In this document: positions 27,304-37,079 of the stretch, in pieces
Numbering within the stretch: position 1 is the first letter of the stretch
How the letters are laid out: each line of letters starts with the position of its first letter
Assembly (NCBI RefSeq): GCF_001922345.1
Contig: NZ_CP018811.1
Location: forward strand, 3,596,001-3,660,000
DNA: 64,000 nt
Source: Paraburkholderia sp. SOS3
GTDB lineage: Bacteria; Pseudomonadota; Gammaproteobacteria; Burkholderiales; Burkholderiaceae
Direction of reading: 5' to 3'
Position numbers and translations under genes: made by a program
The notes under the pieces: generated by a model
What the model was told of the DNA's origin: nothing
The model's database searches: none
The model's input: the letters and a program-made list of their open reading frames with translations, nothing else

Positions 27304-27371
27304 TTCGTTGCCTGTTCTTCGTTGCCTGTTCTTCGTTGCCTGTTCTTCGTTGCGTGTCTTCGTTGCGTGCC
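27304..27371. repeat. 14-bp tandem repeat
   Basis: Three perfect copies of TTCGTTGCCTGTTC at 27304-27345, followed by two degenerate 13-base copies to 27371. It lies just beyond the heptosyltransferase stop, in non-coding DNA. Copy number could vary between strains. Confidence 0.85.
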
Positions 27372-27408
27372 GTTTCGGGCGTGCGCGATTCGCGAAGGCA
27401 GGAGAAGA

Positions 27409-28428
27409 TCAGGGCTCGGCCACGGTGCGCGTCGCCATCCTGCTCGGCTCGCCTTGCGCAGGCGGACTGCCGTGCACGTAGTCGATCGCCTCGATCGCGC
27501 GTTCGATGGGCGGCACCGAATGGCCATCGCCGATCGACGTCGACCGATACGGCGCTTCGTTACCGAAGTGCGTCGGCGAAGTCGCAATGAAGATCATCAC
27601 CGTGCGCTTGCCGAGCGCGTGCGCAAGATGCACGAAGCCGGTATCGACACCGATCACGAAAGCCGATGCATCGACGAGCTGCGCGATACCGGTCACGCTC
27701 AGTTGCGGCAGCACCCGCGCCTGCGGCACCTCGGCCACGATCTGCTCCGCTTCCTTGCGCTCGCTTTCGGAACCCCACGGCAACACGACACAAAAACCGC
27801 GCCGCACGAGATCGGCGGCCACGGCAACCCATGACGCGATCGGCCATTTCTTGTCGTCTTTCGATGTTGCGTGAAACAGCACCGCGATCGGCCTGCCGCC
27901 CGCGTCGACGACCGGCTGCGCGGCGGGCGGAATACGCAGGTTGTAGACAGCCGGGCCATCGGCCCGATAACCGAGCGCGTCCGCAACCGTATCGCGCATG
28001 CCCTGCCATGCATTCGCATCGCGCCGCGGCACGAAGCGGCGCGAGTAAGCGAACGCGGCGCCCTGCTCGCCGAGATTCTTCGAGTGATAGCCAAAACGCA
28101 CTTTGGAGCGCGCGAGAAACGCGATGATCGCGCTCTTGTAGACGCCGTGGATATCGACCACCACGTCATAGCGATACGCGCGCAGTTCGGCAATCGATGC
28201 GGCAATCGCCTTGAAGTCGGCCCAGTGCCGCGCCTTCTTGAAGCGGCGCAGCGGCGCGCACAACACGCGGTCGACGCTCTGGTTCCAGCGCGCGACTTCC
28301 GCGTGCGCCTCGTCGCAGGCCCAGTCGACCGCTACGCCCGGAAACGCGCGTTTGAGGTCGGCCACGACCGCCTGCGCCTGGATGACGTCGCCCAGTGACG
28401 TGACTTTGACGACCAGAATTCGCTTCAT
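27409..28428 (-). CDS. waaC: Lipopolysaccharide heptosyltransferase I
   Basis: A 339-residue GT9-family enzyme from the ATG at 28428 (AGAGGG upstream). ILVVKVTSLGDVIQAQAVV is the N-terminal GT9 signature. LFHATSKDDKKWP opens the nucleotide-sugar domain, and FVIGVDTGFVHLAHALGKRTVMIF is the C-terminal donor-binding signature. It adds the first L-glycero-D-manno-heptose to Kdo in the LPS inner core, on the cytoplasmic face of the inner membrane. The ending is unusually long and basic/proline-rich. Monocistronic here. Confidence 0.9.
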   Translation of the reverse strand: MKRILVVKVTSLGDVIQAQAVVADLKRAFPGVAVDWACDEAHAEVARWNQSVDRVLCAPLRRFKKARHWADFKAIAASIAELRAYRYDVVVDIHGVYKSAIIAFLARSKVRFGYHSKNLGEQGAAFAYSRRFVPRRDANAWQGMRDTVADALGYRADGPAVYNLRIPPAAQPVVDAGGRPIAVLFHATSKDDKKWPIASWVAVAADLVRRGFCVVLPWGSESERKEAEQIVAEVPQARVLPQLSVTGIAQLVDASAFVIGVDTGFVHLAHALGKRTVMIFIATSPTHFGNEAPYRSTSIGDGHSVPPIERAIEAIDYVHGSPPAQGEPSRMATRTVAEP

Positions 28429-28783
28429 TGATGACCCTCTTTCTCGCGGCGTTGCCGGCCTGCCGGCCATCGGATTGCAACGCGCATGCGCGGCGCGCGG
28501 CTTCCCGATCGAGAGCGTGTTCGCCCGCAACGCGTGCCCGATCAGGCTCGCGCCTAACCCGGGATTTTAGCCGACCCGTGCACGCGGGGCCGCCGCGTGC
28601 GAACAACCGGGCGCAAAAGCCACGGGCGCCGCGCTGATCAGCGCAAGCGTTGGTGCGTCGCACACAGGCGCAGGCAGCGCTGAACGCATTTCAACGCGCT
28701 TTCAGGAATACGCCGCGCATCATGCGCCGCTATAATTCACGCTTCGCCACCGCCCGCGTTGCTTGCGCATATTTGCCTACGCC
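28429..28783. other. Divergent promoter region waaC / ClC
   Basis: 355 bases between two divergent genes. A TATAAT at 28731-28736 lies 47 bases before the ClC start and is the likely -10 box; no clear -35 accompanies it. Nothing else is recognised. Confidence 0.5.
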
Positions 28784-30280
28784 ATGCTGAGGACATCCAT
28801 CCCGCTGTCGTCGAACATCGTCCGGCGTACGAAGCGACTCTGGCGCCAGTACGGCATCTTCTGGCTCGGCGCAATCGCCGTCGGCCTCGCAGCCGTTTAC
28901 TACGCGCGGCTCATCGACTGGGGCTACAACACGTTTCTCGAGCAGCAGCATGAGCGCCCGTGGCTGCCGCTCTTCGTGACGCCCGCCGTTGCCGCGGCCG
29001 CCGCATGGCTGACGCGGCGCTTCTTCCGCGGCGCCGAAGGCAGCGGCATCCCGCAGGTAATCGCGACACTGCATACGCGGCCAGCCGAAACGGGCGCGCG
29101 GCTGCTCACGCTGCGTATCCTGTTTGGCAAGATACTCGTGTCGTTCCTCGGTATTCTCGGCGGCTTCACGATCGGCCGCGAGGGTCCGACCGTGCAGGTC
29201 GGCGCCGCGCTGATGTTCAACCTGCGGCGCTTTTACCCGCGCTCGACCGCGATGATCGAACGCCAGCTCGTGCTCGCAGGCGCGGCCGCGGGCCTGTCGG
29301 CCGCATTCAACACGCCGCTCGCCGGCATCGTGTTCGCGATCGAGGAACTCACGCGCAGTTTCGAGGCGCGCGCAAGCGGCGTGCTGATTACCGCGATCAT
29401 CATCGCCGGCGTGATCGCGCTCGGGCTCAATGGCAACTACACGTACTTCGGCACGATCGATGTCGGCGCGCATTTTCCCGACACGCTCGCGCTCGCCGTG
29501 CTGCTCACCGCAGTGGTAACCGGTATCGCGGGCGGCATCTTCGGCTGGCTGCTGCTCAATACGTCGCGCTGGCTGCCCACGCCGCTCGTCAGGCTCAATG
29601 CCGAGCGTCCGGTGGTGTTCGCGGCGCTGTGCGGCCTCGTGATCGCCGTGGTGGGCCTCATCTCCGGCGGCACGACGTTCGGTAGCGGCTACGCGGAAGC
29701 GCGCGGCCTGCTCGACGGCCGCGAGCAATTGTCGATGTTCTATCCGCTGCTGAAGATGGTTTCGATGGTCGGCTCGTACCTGCCCGGCATTCCGGGCGGT
29801 ATCTTCGCGCCGTCGCTGTCGATCGGCGCGGGCTTCGGCAACGTGCTGCATACGGTGTTTCACGGCATGCAGCTGCAGATGCTGATCGCGCTTGCGATGG
29901 TCGGCTATATGGCCGCCGTCACGCAGTCGCCGATCACGTCGTTCGTGATCGTCGTCGAAATGATCAACGGGCACGCGCTCGTCATCTCGCTGATGGCGAC
30001 CGCGCTGGTCTCGAGCCGCGTGTCGGCGTTCTTCACACCGCCGCTCTACGAAACGCTCGCGCGGCGCTATATGACGCCGCCGTCGCCGTCCGCTGCCGCC
30101 GGGGGCGCGGCGGCCTCGCACGATGTGCCGGAGCCGCTCGCGCACGCGGCGCCTTCGGATCCGAACGATGACGAGACGACGGCGAACGGCAACGCAACGG
30201 CCGATGCGCGCGACGGCAGCAACGACGCGGGTCGCGCCGCGACGCAACAGGACGAGGACGCGGATACGCCGCGACGCTGA
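28784..30280 (+). CDS. ClC-family chloride channel/antiporter
   Basis: A 498-residue membrane protein. GAEGSGIPQV is selectivity motif 1. GREGPTVQ is motif 2 and holds the gating glutamate. GIPGGIFAPSLSIGAGFG is motif 3, and QSPITSFVIVVEM lies on the last transport helices. FAIEELTRSFE keeps the internal glutamate pair seen in proton-coupled ClC exchangers, so Cl-/H+ exchange is more likely than a pure channel. The C-terminal ~60 residues are a disordered Ala/Asp/Asn-rich tail without CBS domains. No strong ribosome site precedes the ATG. Confidence 0.9.
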   Translation: MLRTSIPLSSNIVRRTKRLWRQYGIFWLGAIAVGLAAVYYARLIDWGYNTFLEQQHERPWLPLFVTPAVAAAAAWLTRRFFRGAEGSGIPQVIATLHTRPAETGARLLTLRILFGKILVSFLGILGGFTIGREGPTVQVGAALMFNLRRFYPRSTAMIERQLVLAGAAAGLSAAFNTPLAGIVFAIEELTRSFEARASGVLITAIIIAGVIALGLNGNYTYFGTIDVGAHFPDTLALAVLLTAVVTGIAGGIFGWLLLNTSRWLPTPLVRLNAERPVVFAALCGLVIAVVGLISGGTTFGSGYAEARGLLDGREQLSMFYPLLKMVSMVGSYLPGIPGGIFAPSLSIGAGFGNVLHTVFHGMQLQMLIALAMVGYMAAVTQSPITSFVIVVEMINGHALVISLMATALVSSRVSAFFTPPLYETLARRYMTPPSPSAAAGGAAASHDVPEPLAHAAPSDPNDDETTANGNATADARDGSNDAGRAATQQDEDADTPRR

Positions 30281-30383
30281 ACAGCGACGGCCAAGGCCGG
30301 GAGCACGCTATGCCCCCAGGCCCGATCGCGCCGGGTCGCACCGTTCGCGCGTGTGCCCCGCCTTGTCGCTAGCCGCGAGTCGA

Positions 30384-30704
30384 TCAACCCCAGTGCCCGG
30401 GCACCCATCGCCAGTTCGGACCGTGCGCGACCCAGTGTCCGGGAATCCATCGATAACCGGCTCGCGCGACCCGCCAGTGTCCAGGCACCCACACGTAGCT
30501 CCCGCGATACCAGCGCCAGTGTCCGTGGTCCCAGACATAGCCTGCACGCGGCGGCGGCACCCGTTCATAGCGCACGGGCGGCGGCGCGTTCGGCGCGACC
30601 ACGACGACAGCCGCGGACGCGGCCGACGGCAATGCGAGGAAGACAGCCGACGCGCCCGCCACCGCGAGCGCCAACTGCATGAGCAATCGAGAAGACTTTT
30701 TCAC
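30384..30704 (-). CDS. WXXGXW-repeat exported protein
   Basis: A 106-residue protein from GTG at 30704, with GAGGTG upstream. A signal peptide (LALAVAGASAVFLALPSAASA) is followed by tandem W-x-x-G-x-W units: GHWRWYRG, WVPGHWRV, WIPGHWV and WVPGHWG. This is the WXXGXW (YXWQ) family of secreted or outer membrane-associated proteins in betaproteobacteria. Function unknown; an envelope role is likely. Confidence 0.85.
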   Translation of the reverse strand: MKKSSRLLMQLALAVAGASAVFLALPSAASAAVVVVAPNAPPPVRYERVPPPRAGYVWDHGHWRWYRGSYVWVPGHWRVARAGYRWIPGHWVAHGPNWRWVPGHWG

Positions 30705-30953
30705 TTTTTCACCTCTTCGATAAGCGCCGAATCGCGGCGTTATTGCTCTAATGCGCGAGGTGACAGGAACGCCGACAACGGGCGTGTTACCGCGTAGGCT
30801 GAAATGCAACCGATTATTTCGGCTGCCCGCGCATTTGCATGCGAACGAGGATACGAATGGCGGGCAATACGTAGGCAATACCGAGGCAATACGCAGGCAA
30901 TAGCGACGCTTGCGGCGTGTCGAGCCGCAAGCGGGAGAAACAAAGGAGATGCG

Positions 30954-31208
30954 TCAGGCCTGCGGAATCTCGATCTTGACCTCGAGTACTTCGAGATCGT
31001 CGTGACGCTCGAGATTGACGCGGATATCGTCGTCGGAGATCTTGACGTACTTCGAAATCACGGCGACGAGTTCACGTTGCAACGCCGGCAGATAATCGGC
31101 GGGGGCACGGCCGCCGGCACGTTCGTGCGCGATGATCAACTGCAGGCGTTCCTTCGCTACCGACGCGGATTTTTTCTTCTCGCCCAGCAAAAACGAAAGA
31201 ATCGACAT
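30954..31208 (-). CDS. minE: Cell division topological specificity factor MinE
   Basis: 84 residues, the normal length. [22 protein letters not shown] is the membrane-targeting and MinD-activating region. The C-terminal half ([19 protein letters not shown]) is the dimerisation/topological domain. MinE stimulates MinD ATPase and drives the pole-to-pole wave that keeps MinCD away from midcell. It is the last gene of the operon, 13 bp after minD. Confidence 0.97.
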   Translation of the reverse strand: MSILSFLLGEKKKSASVAKERLQLIIAHERAGGRAPADYLPALQRELVAVISKYVKISDDDIRVNLERHDDLEVLEVKIEIPQA

Positions 31209-31221
31209 ACGTGCGCCTCCC

Positions 31222-32037
31222 TTACTTGGTGCCGAAGAGGCGCTGCAGCAGGCCTGGCTTCTGGTAATCGGTAAAGCGAAGCGACTTCTGTTCGCCGAGG
31301 AAGCGCGACACGACGTCCTTGTACGATTCGGCGACGTCCGTGCCGTCGAGGTGCACCGCGGGCAGGCCCTGGTTCGACGCGTGCAGGACCGCCTCGGACT
31401 CCGGAATCACGCCGATCAGATCGATACGCAGAATTTCCTGGATGTCCGACAGCGACAGCATCTCGCCTTCGCTGACGCGTTTGGGGTTGTAACGCGTGAT
31501 CAGCAGATGCTCCTTGATCGGCTCCTTGCCTTCGATCGCGCGTTTGGTTTTCGACGACAGGATGCCGAGAATGCGGTCCGAGTCGCGCACCGACGACACT
31601 TCCGGATTCGTCACGATCAGCGCTTCGTCGGCGAAGTGCATCGCGAGCAGCGCGCCCGACTCGATGCCGGCCGGCGAGTCGCACACGATGTACTCGAAGT
31701 CCATCGCAACGAGGTCGTTGATCACCTTCTCCACGCCTTCCATGGTCAGCGCATCTTTGTCGCGCGTCTGCGAGGCCGGCAGGATGTAGAGGTTCTCGAG
31801 CTTCTTGTCCTTGATCAGCGCCTGGTTCAGGTTCGCTTCGCCCTGGATCACGTTGATCAGGTCGTACACCACGCGGCGCTCGCAGCCCATGATGAGGTCG
31901 AGATTGCGCAGGCCGACGTCGAAGTCGATCACGGCGGTCTTGTGGCCGCGCAACGCGAGGCCAGACGAGAAGCTCGCGCTCGTGGTCGTCTTGCCTACGC
32001 CACCCTTGCCCGAAGTCACCACAATGATTTTTGCCAT
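31222..32037 (-). CDS. minD: Septum site-determining ATPase MinD
   Basis: 271 residues. KGGVGKTT (~10-17) is the deviant Walker A motif and [13 protein letters not shown] holds Walker B-like residues. The C-terminal amphipathic helix (PGLLQRLFG) is the membrane-targeting sequence. MinD binds ATP, dimerises on the membrane and recruits MinC and MinE. It is in the minCDE operon. Confidence 0.98.
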   Translation of the reverse strand: MAKIIVVTSGKGGVGKTTTSASFSSGLALRGHKTAVIDFDVGLRNLDLIMGCERRVVYDLINVIQGEANLNQALIKDKKLENLYILPASQTRDKDALTMEGVEKVINDLVAMDFEYIVCDSPAGIESGALLAMHFADEALIVTNPEVSSVRDSDRILGILSSKTKRAIEGKEPIKEHLLITRYNPKRVSEGEMLSLSDIQEILRIDLIGVIPESEAVLHASNQGLPAVHLDGTDVAESYKDVVSRFLGEQKSLRFTDYQKPGLLQRLFGTK

Positions 32038-32128
32038 TGGCCTTTACCTTGTATCCGTCGATTTCGTGAATTGATAGTCCGGTATCCGGTTGCGCATGCA
32101 ATGCATGCGCGCTGCACACCGCGGCGCA

Positions 32129-32950
32129 CTAGGTGAGCCGCAGCGGTTCGATCACCAGCTTTTCTTCGTCGAGCCAGATTTGCACCGCCTTGCCCTGCAC
32201 GTCGGCAGGCAGCGGATTTTCGGTCGTACGGTAAATGCCCGCGATCGAGATCAGTTCCGGCTCGAGACAGGTGCAGAAAATGCGTGCATCGTGATTCCCG
32301 TGCACGCCGGCGAGCGCGCGGCCGCGCAGCGGTGCATAGATATGAATGTTGCCTTCCGCGATGATTTCCGCGCCGTGGCTCACGAGACCGAGCACGACGA
32401 GGTCGCCCTTCGCATAGATCCGTTGCCCCGAACGCAGCGGCTTGTCGACCACGAGGGTTTGCGACGACGCGCCGGCCGCGCCCGTCAATACCGGCTCGGC
32501 GGGCTGGCTTGCCGCGGCGGCCGCAGCCCGGCCTTCCGCCGCGGACGCCGCAGCGACGGCCGCGGACGCCGGCGCAGCCGTTTCATCGGCCGCCTGCGCT
32601 TCGACTTCGCCGGCCGCCTTCGTATTCGGCCGTCGGTCGCGCGCCTCGAGCAGCGGCAGATTGGCTTCGCTCACCCACGCGTGCTGCGCCGCATCGGCGA
32701 CGACGCCGATTGGCCGCATGCGCACGCTATCGAGCAGCGCGGCGATCTCGGCGAGCGGCACGCGCTCGTCTTCGGCGAGACGGCGCACGTCGATCGCGAC
32801 GACGTCATTGGCGAAGAATTCGGGGGTCGCCTCGAAGCGGCGCGTGAGTTCGGCGCGCATTTCGCCGAGGTCGGTGGTTTTGACCACGAACAGAAGCGTG
32901 TCCACCGCACCGCTGCGCAATTCGAAAAAAGGCGATTTCCTGGGCGACAT
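32129..32950 (-). CDS. minC: Septum site-determining protein MinC
   Basis: About 273 residues from the ATG at 32950 (an in-frame TTG lies four codons earlier). The N-terminal domain ([19 protein letters not shown] onward) inhibits FtsZ. A long Ala-rich linker (~110-165) is typical of Burkholderia MinC. The C-terminal beta-helix ([17 protein letters not shown], and the [18 protein letters not shown] motif) binds MinD and forms dimers. It blocks FtsZ ring assembly at poles. First gene of minCDE, 91 bp before minD. Confidence 0.97.
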   Translation of the reverse strand: MSPRKSPFFELRSGAVDTLLFVVKTTDLGEMRAELTRRFEATPEFFANDVVAIDVRRLAEDERVPLAEIAALLDSVRMRPIGVVADAAQHAWVSEANLPLLEARDRRPNTKAAGEVEAQAADETAAPASAAVAAASAAEGRAAAAAASQPAEPVLTGAAGASSQTLVVDKPLRSGQRIYAKGDLVVLGLVSHGAEIIAEGNIHIYAPLRGRALAGVHGNHDARIFCTCLEPELISIAGIYRTTENPLPADVQGKAVQIWLDEEKLVIEPLRLT

Positions 32951-33247
32951 AGCGTTCGGCAAAAAATTTTGCGTATTTTACAGGGGTCCTGGCGCGCGTC
33001 GAACTTTTTCGGCCGAACTTTTCGTCGACAGACGGCGCAAGCGGCGAAGCGATACAGGCAAAACGCGCAGACATACGCGACTCGCGCGACCGGCGCGAAG
33101 CACCGCAAGCGCCGGGAGCGCGCGCGATAACGAAAAAACGCTATGGATACGATGAATACGCGAAGCGCGCGGTCAACCGGCACCACCGCCCGTGCCGTCC
33201 GGGCGCCTGCGCCTCACGGCGCCGCGCGTCTTGCCCGCTGCGCCCGC

Positions 33248-33793
33248 TCACTGCGCCGGCGGCACAGGCACATGCACCGGCACAGGCGTCACATGGCGCA
33301 CCAGTTGCGACTCCCACTGGTCTTGTGCGCGCGCGGTCGGCCGATGGTCGCCGGTGGGACCGAAGCCGAGGCGCTCATAGAAGCGCATCGCGTTGCGATT
33401 GCTATCGGCAATCCACGCATAGACTTCGGTCGCGCCGCCGCGCGCGAGCCATTCGCTCGCGGTATTGACGAGCAGTTCGCCGCCGCGCAGATGGCGCACG
33501 GCCGGCGCCACCCACAGCTCGCTCACGAACGCACGGCGCACGGGCGTATCGTCGAAGCACGCATCGATCACGCCGGCCGGATGGCCTTCGGTGTAAAGAA
33601 TGAAAGTCGTGGACGTGATGGAGGCCGCATTGAGCGCGGCCTTGGCGTCGAACGTGGCGGCATCCGCGGACAACGCTTCCTCGAGCGTGTCGCCGAATGC
33701 GTAGGGCGCCTCCCGTAACGATGCAGTACGGAGCTCGCGGAACACATCGCCCTGATCGGCGGTAATGCGCGCAACGGTGAGTGACGGACTCAT
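33248..33793 (-). CDS. GNAT-family N-acetyltransferase
   Basis: A 181-residue protein from the ATG at 33793. The GNAT core is seen as AFVSELWVAPAVRHLRGGELL (motif A, acetyl-CoA loop) and AWIADSNRNAMRFYERLGF (motif B). The N-terminal region with LREAPYAFGDTLEEAL is typical of small single-domain members. Substrate unknown. No strong ribosome site. It lies between methionine aminopeptidase and minCDE, with gaps of nearly 300 bp on each side, so it may have its own promoter. Confidence 0.85.
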   Translation of the reverse strand: MSPSLTVARITADQGDVFRELRTASLREAPYAFGDTLEEALSADAATFDAKAALNAASITSTTFILYTEGHPAGVIDACFDDTPVRRAFVSELWVAPAVRHLRGGELLVNTASEWLARGGATEVYAWIADSNRNAMRFYERLGFGPTGDHRPTARAQDQWESQLVRHVTPVPVHVPVPPAQ

Positions 33794-34083
33794 TGGAGAG
33801 GTAGACCCCGGATCTGATAGCGTAAAACCGGGCGTAGCACGCCTGAACCCGGCCTGAACCCCGGTCTGAATCGAGGCGCGCGAAACATACGCAGCCTTGA
33901 ACCAGTATAAAACCCAAACTCCGCCGCATCCGCACACGGGAGCCGGCAACGCAGGCCGGCACGTGCGGATCGGCACGAAGCGATGAACCGGCTTCGACCT
34001 GACCCTTTCCGCTCGACGGTATAGCCTAACCGAACCGCCAGGCGAGTCAAATCCTTATTTTAATCATCGCAGACCCGCCGTCT

Positions 34084-34869
34084 TCACGGCGACTCGTAGC
34101 GTCCGGTGCCGTCGGGCCACGGCGTCAGCAGCTCGAAGCCGTCCTCGGTGACCGAGATCATGTGCTCCCATTGCGCGGACAACGATCTGTCCTTCGTGAC
34201 CACCGTCCAGCCGTCGCGCATCACGACGGTGGCGGCGCGGCCCGCGTTGACCATCGGCTCGATCGTAAACACCATGCCCGGCTTCAGGCGCAGCCCCTGT
34301 CCCGGCTGGCCATAATGCAGCACTTGAGGGTCTTCGTGATAGACCTTGCCGATGCCGTGTCCGCAGTAGTCGCGCACGATCGAAAAGCCGTCGCGTTGCG
34401 CGACTTTCTGGATGGCGCTGCCGACATCGCCAAGCGTCGCGCCGGGCTTCACCTCGCGAATGCCCGCGAGCATGGCCTCATACGTGGTATCGATCAGCTG
34501 CTGCGCGGCGCCGCTCGGCTCGCCGACCGTGTACATGCGGCTCGTATCGCCGAAGTAGCCGTCCTTGATCACGGCAACGTCGATATTGATGATGTCGCCG
34601 TCCTTCAGAACCTCATTGCGGTTCGGAATGCCATGACAGACGACCGAGTTGACCGACGTGCAGATGGTTTTCGGAAAACCCATGTAGCCGATATTCGCGG
34701 CGATCGCGTGCTGCGTGTTGACGATGAATTCGCGGCACAGCGCGTCGAGCTCGTCGGTCGACACGCCAGGCTTCACGTGTTCGCCGATCATCGCGAGCAC
34801 GTCGGCGGCCAGCCGGCCGGCGATACGCAGCGTCGCGATGTCATCAGGAGTCTTGTAGGTAATGGCCAT
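34084..34869 (-). CDS. map: Type I methionine aminopeptidase
   Basis: 261 residues from the ATG at 34869. VCHGIPN (first His), NIDVAVIKDGYFGDTSR (metal Asp pair), GHGIGKVYHEDP (His), FTIEPMVN (Glu) and WEHMISVTEDG (Glu) give the complete type Ia metal site. It removes the N-terminal methionine from new proteins. The operon setting is not the usual rpsB one, so a second map copy may exist elsewhere in the genome. Confidence 0.95.
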   Translation of the reverse strand: MAITYKTPDDIATLRIAGRLAADVLAMIGEHVKPGVSTDELDALCREFIVNTQHAIAANIGYMGFPKTICTSVNSVVCHGIPNRNEVLKDGDIINIDVAVIKDGYFGDTSRMYTVGEPSGAAQQLIDTTYEAMLAGIREVKPGATLGDVGSAIQKVAQRDGFSIVRDYCGHGIGKVYHEDPQVLHYGQPGQGLRLKPGMVFTIEPMVNAGRAATVVMRDGWTVVTKDRSLSAQWEHMISVTEDGFELLTPWPDGTGRYESP

Positions 34870-35052
34870 GGGCGCAAAAACGATGCGGTGTGCGGCACGC
34901 GTCGCGCGGCGCATCACCTGGTTTAAGACCAGTCATTGTACCGAGTCTCCTGACGACGCATTTTTCAGCCCGGCGCGTCGTGGTTGCGGGCGGTCGATCC
35001 AGGCACCGTTCGATTGCCGTTTCGCTTGCTATTGCGCATGCCATTTCAGGCA

Positions 35053-36273
35053 TCATTTCGCCTCCTGCGTCGCGTCCCGTCCGCGTGCCTGTTCGCCCTC
35101 TGCCGGAACAGCCGCAGACGCGCGCGCCGCCGCTCTCAGCCGTAACGGCAGCAACAGCAGCGGCGTCGTGATCATCGACAGCACGACCGCGAGCGTCACG
35201 ATCGCCGATGCGCGCGGCTCGACAACGCGCACGGCCAGCGCCGACGACATCACGACGAACGCGAACTCGCCGCCCTGCGAGAGCAGCAACGCGAAGTACG
35301 CGCGCTGTTCGCGCGGCACGTTAAAGCGCGGCGCGAGCAGCCAGAGCGCCGCGGCCTTGATGCCGACCACGGCCGCGACGACGACGAGCACGCGCCGCGC
35401 GTCGTGCATGAGCACACCGAAGTCGATCGACATGCCGATCGCGATAAAGAACAGCCCGAGCAGCAGCCCCTTGAACGGCGCGATGTCGCGTTCGACCTGT
35501 TGCTGATAGCCCGAATCGGCGAGCAGCACGCCCGCGAGAAACGCGCCGAGCGAGGCCGACAGTTGCACGCTGCGAAACAGCAGCGCGACGCCGATGACCC
35601 ACAGCAGCGCAAACGCGGTGAAGATTTCCGGCGCGCCGGTACGCGACACGATGTGCAAGCCGCGGCGCAACGCAATGCGGCCGACCAGCACGACCGCCAC
35701 CAGCATCGCGAGCGCCTTGCCGACCGCGATCCAGTTCTCCGCCGCGCTCGCGCCCGTATCGATCGGACTCAGGAGCGGCAGCAATGCGACGAGCGGAATC
35801 GCGGCGAGGTCCTGAAACAGCAGAATGCCGAATGCGGCCTCGCCGGTAGGCGAATTCAACTGGCCGCGCTGCTCGAGCTCGGACACCGCCATGGCCGTCG
35901 ACGACAGCGCGAGCGCGAGACCGGCCGTCAATGCGATCTGCCAGTGCGAGCCGAACACGAGAAAAATCGCGGTCAGCAGCCCCGCGCACAGCGCCATCTG
36001 CATGCCGCCATAGCCGAAGATCGTGCGGCGCAATGCCCAAAGCCGTCCGACATGCATCTCGAGGCCGATCACGAACATCATCAGCACGATGCCCAGTTCC
36101 GAAAAATGCAGGATCGCGTCCACGTTGGTCACGAGCTTCATCACGGACGGGCCGATCAGCACGCCGGCGAGCAGATAGCCGAGCACCGAGCCGAAGCCGA
36201 GCCGGATCGACATCGGCACGACGACGAGCGCCGCGCCGAGAAACACGACGACATGGAAAAGCAGGCTTTTCAT
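35053..36273 (-). CDS. CPA2-family cation/proton antiporter (KefB/KefC-like)
   Basis: A 406-residue membrane protein from the ATG at 36273. ELGIVLMMFVIGLEMH (TM with conserved Asp/Glu region), GLALALSSTAMAVSELEQRG and GILLFQDLAAIPLVALLPLL are CPA2 signatures. FALLLSQGGEFAFVVMS is the conserved Q-G-G-E-F motif. There is no C-terminal RCK/TrkA-N domain, so the usual NAD/glutathione control of KefB/C is absent. It probably exchanges K+ or Na+ for protons. The last 30 residues are a disordered tail. Confidence 0.85.
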   Translation of the reverse strand: MKSLLFHVVVFLGAALVVVPMSIRLGFGSVLGYLLAGVLIGPSVMKLVTNVDAILHFSELGIVLMMFVIGLEMHVGRLWALRRTIFGYGGMQMALCAGLLTAIFLVFGSHWQIALTAGLALALSSTAMAVSELEQRGQLNSPTGEAAFGILLFQDLAAIPLVALLPLLSPIDTGASAAENWIAVGKALAMLVAVVLVGRIALRRGLHIVSRTGAPEIFTAFALLWVIGVALLFRSVQLSASLGAFLAGVLLADSGYQQQVERDIAPFKGLLLGLFFIAIGMSIDFGVLMHDARRVLVVVAAVVGIKAAALWLLAPRFNVPREQRAYFALLLSQGGEFAFVVMSSALAVRVVEPRASAIVTLAVVLSMITTPLLLLPLRLRAAARASAAVPAEGEQARGRDATQEAK

Positions 36274-36437
36274 GGGGACGATAATGGAACGACATGGAGA
36301 TTGCGTCTGCAAGCGCGTTGCATCGCGCTCGAGGACTGCTCGCGAACAACGTAGGGACGGCGTGGAAACCGCTTCGTGAACCGCTGGCGACGACGGTGGG
36401 CGCGCGAACGCATGAGCCGCAGGCGCCCTCCCGCACA

Positions 36438-37079
36438 TCAGGATGGCGATGCGCTGCGAATTGCCGCCGCGATGTCGCGGCTGACCGCCCCGAGCGCGCG
36501 GCTATAGGCGGCGACGGCCGCGTCGTTGCTGGCTGTCGGGACGGGCTCGCGCGCCACCGTGCGCCCTGTGATGGGCAGCGGTTTGCCCGGCACGCGCACG
36601 ACCCATTGCGCGTCGACCGTGACCGCTTCGCCGGGCACCGAGTCGAAGCGTACGATGTCGACGCGCACACGCGACGCTTCGCGCACGAACGACGCCTGCG
36701 CGGCCACCGATACCTGGCCGGTGCCGAGCAACTGTTCGAGGTCGGCCGCGATCGTGCGCGCGATGCCGCTTTTCAACGGCTCGCCCCAGCGCGCGAATTC
36801 GTCGAGCGCGACTTCGTTGTCGGACACGCGCGTGACGATCTGCGGCCTGTCGATCAGCTCCGGAACCGTCACCGGCCCCACGACGACGGTGGTCTGCATG
36901 GGCGCGCCCGCTGTCTTGAGCGTGGCATCCGGACTCAACGTATAGAAAGACGAATTCGGCGATTTGCAGCCGGCGAGCGCGAACAGCACGACAGGCACGG
37001 CGAACGCCGCGCGCCAGAGCGGCGCCGCACGGGCGCGGGCCGCCGTTGCGGCATCACTACGCATGCGCATCGAGGGCAT
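36438..37079 (-). CDS. pqiC: PqiC-type outer membrane lipoprotein
   Basis: A 213-residue ABC-type transport auxiliary lipoprotein (DUF330). The lipobox is ALAGC and the mature domain has FYTLSPD, VVVGPVTVPELIDRPQIVTR and LDEFARWGEPLKSGIARTIAADLEQLL. PqiC anchors the PqiB tunnel at the outer membrane. The ATG at 37079 overlaps the pqiB stop as TGATG, so translation is coupled. Last gene of the long efflux-Pqi run. Confidence 0.9.
   Translation of the reverse strand: MPSMRMRSDAATAARARAAPLWRAAFAVPVVLFALAGCKSPNSSFYTLSPDATLKTAGAPMQTTVVVGPVTVPELIDRPQIVTRVSDNEVALDEFARWGEPLKSGIARTIAADLEQLLGTGQVSVAAQASFVREASRVRVDIVRFDSVPGEAVTVDAQWVVRVPGKPLPITGRTVAREPVPTASNDAAVAAYSRALGAVSRDIAAAIRSASPS

Larger units (their letters stand above)
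26781..27408. other. Gene-free stretch with hairpin and tandem repeat
   Basis: 628 bases with no supported gene. It contains a strong plus-strand terminator-like hairpin (27243-27300) and a 14-bp tandem repeat just downstream of the heptosyltransferase stop. Self-complementary GATCGCGCATCGAT-like motifs occur near 27085-27125. Confidence 0.45.

Noticed and set aside
28730..30247. 505-codon frame opposite the ClC gene
   Set aside because: Arg-rich low-complexity translation typical of antisense shadows in GC-rich DNA.
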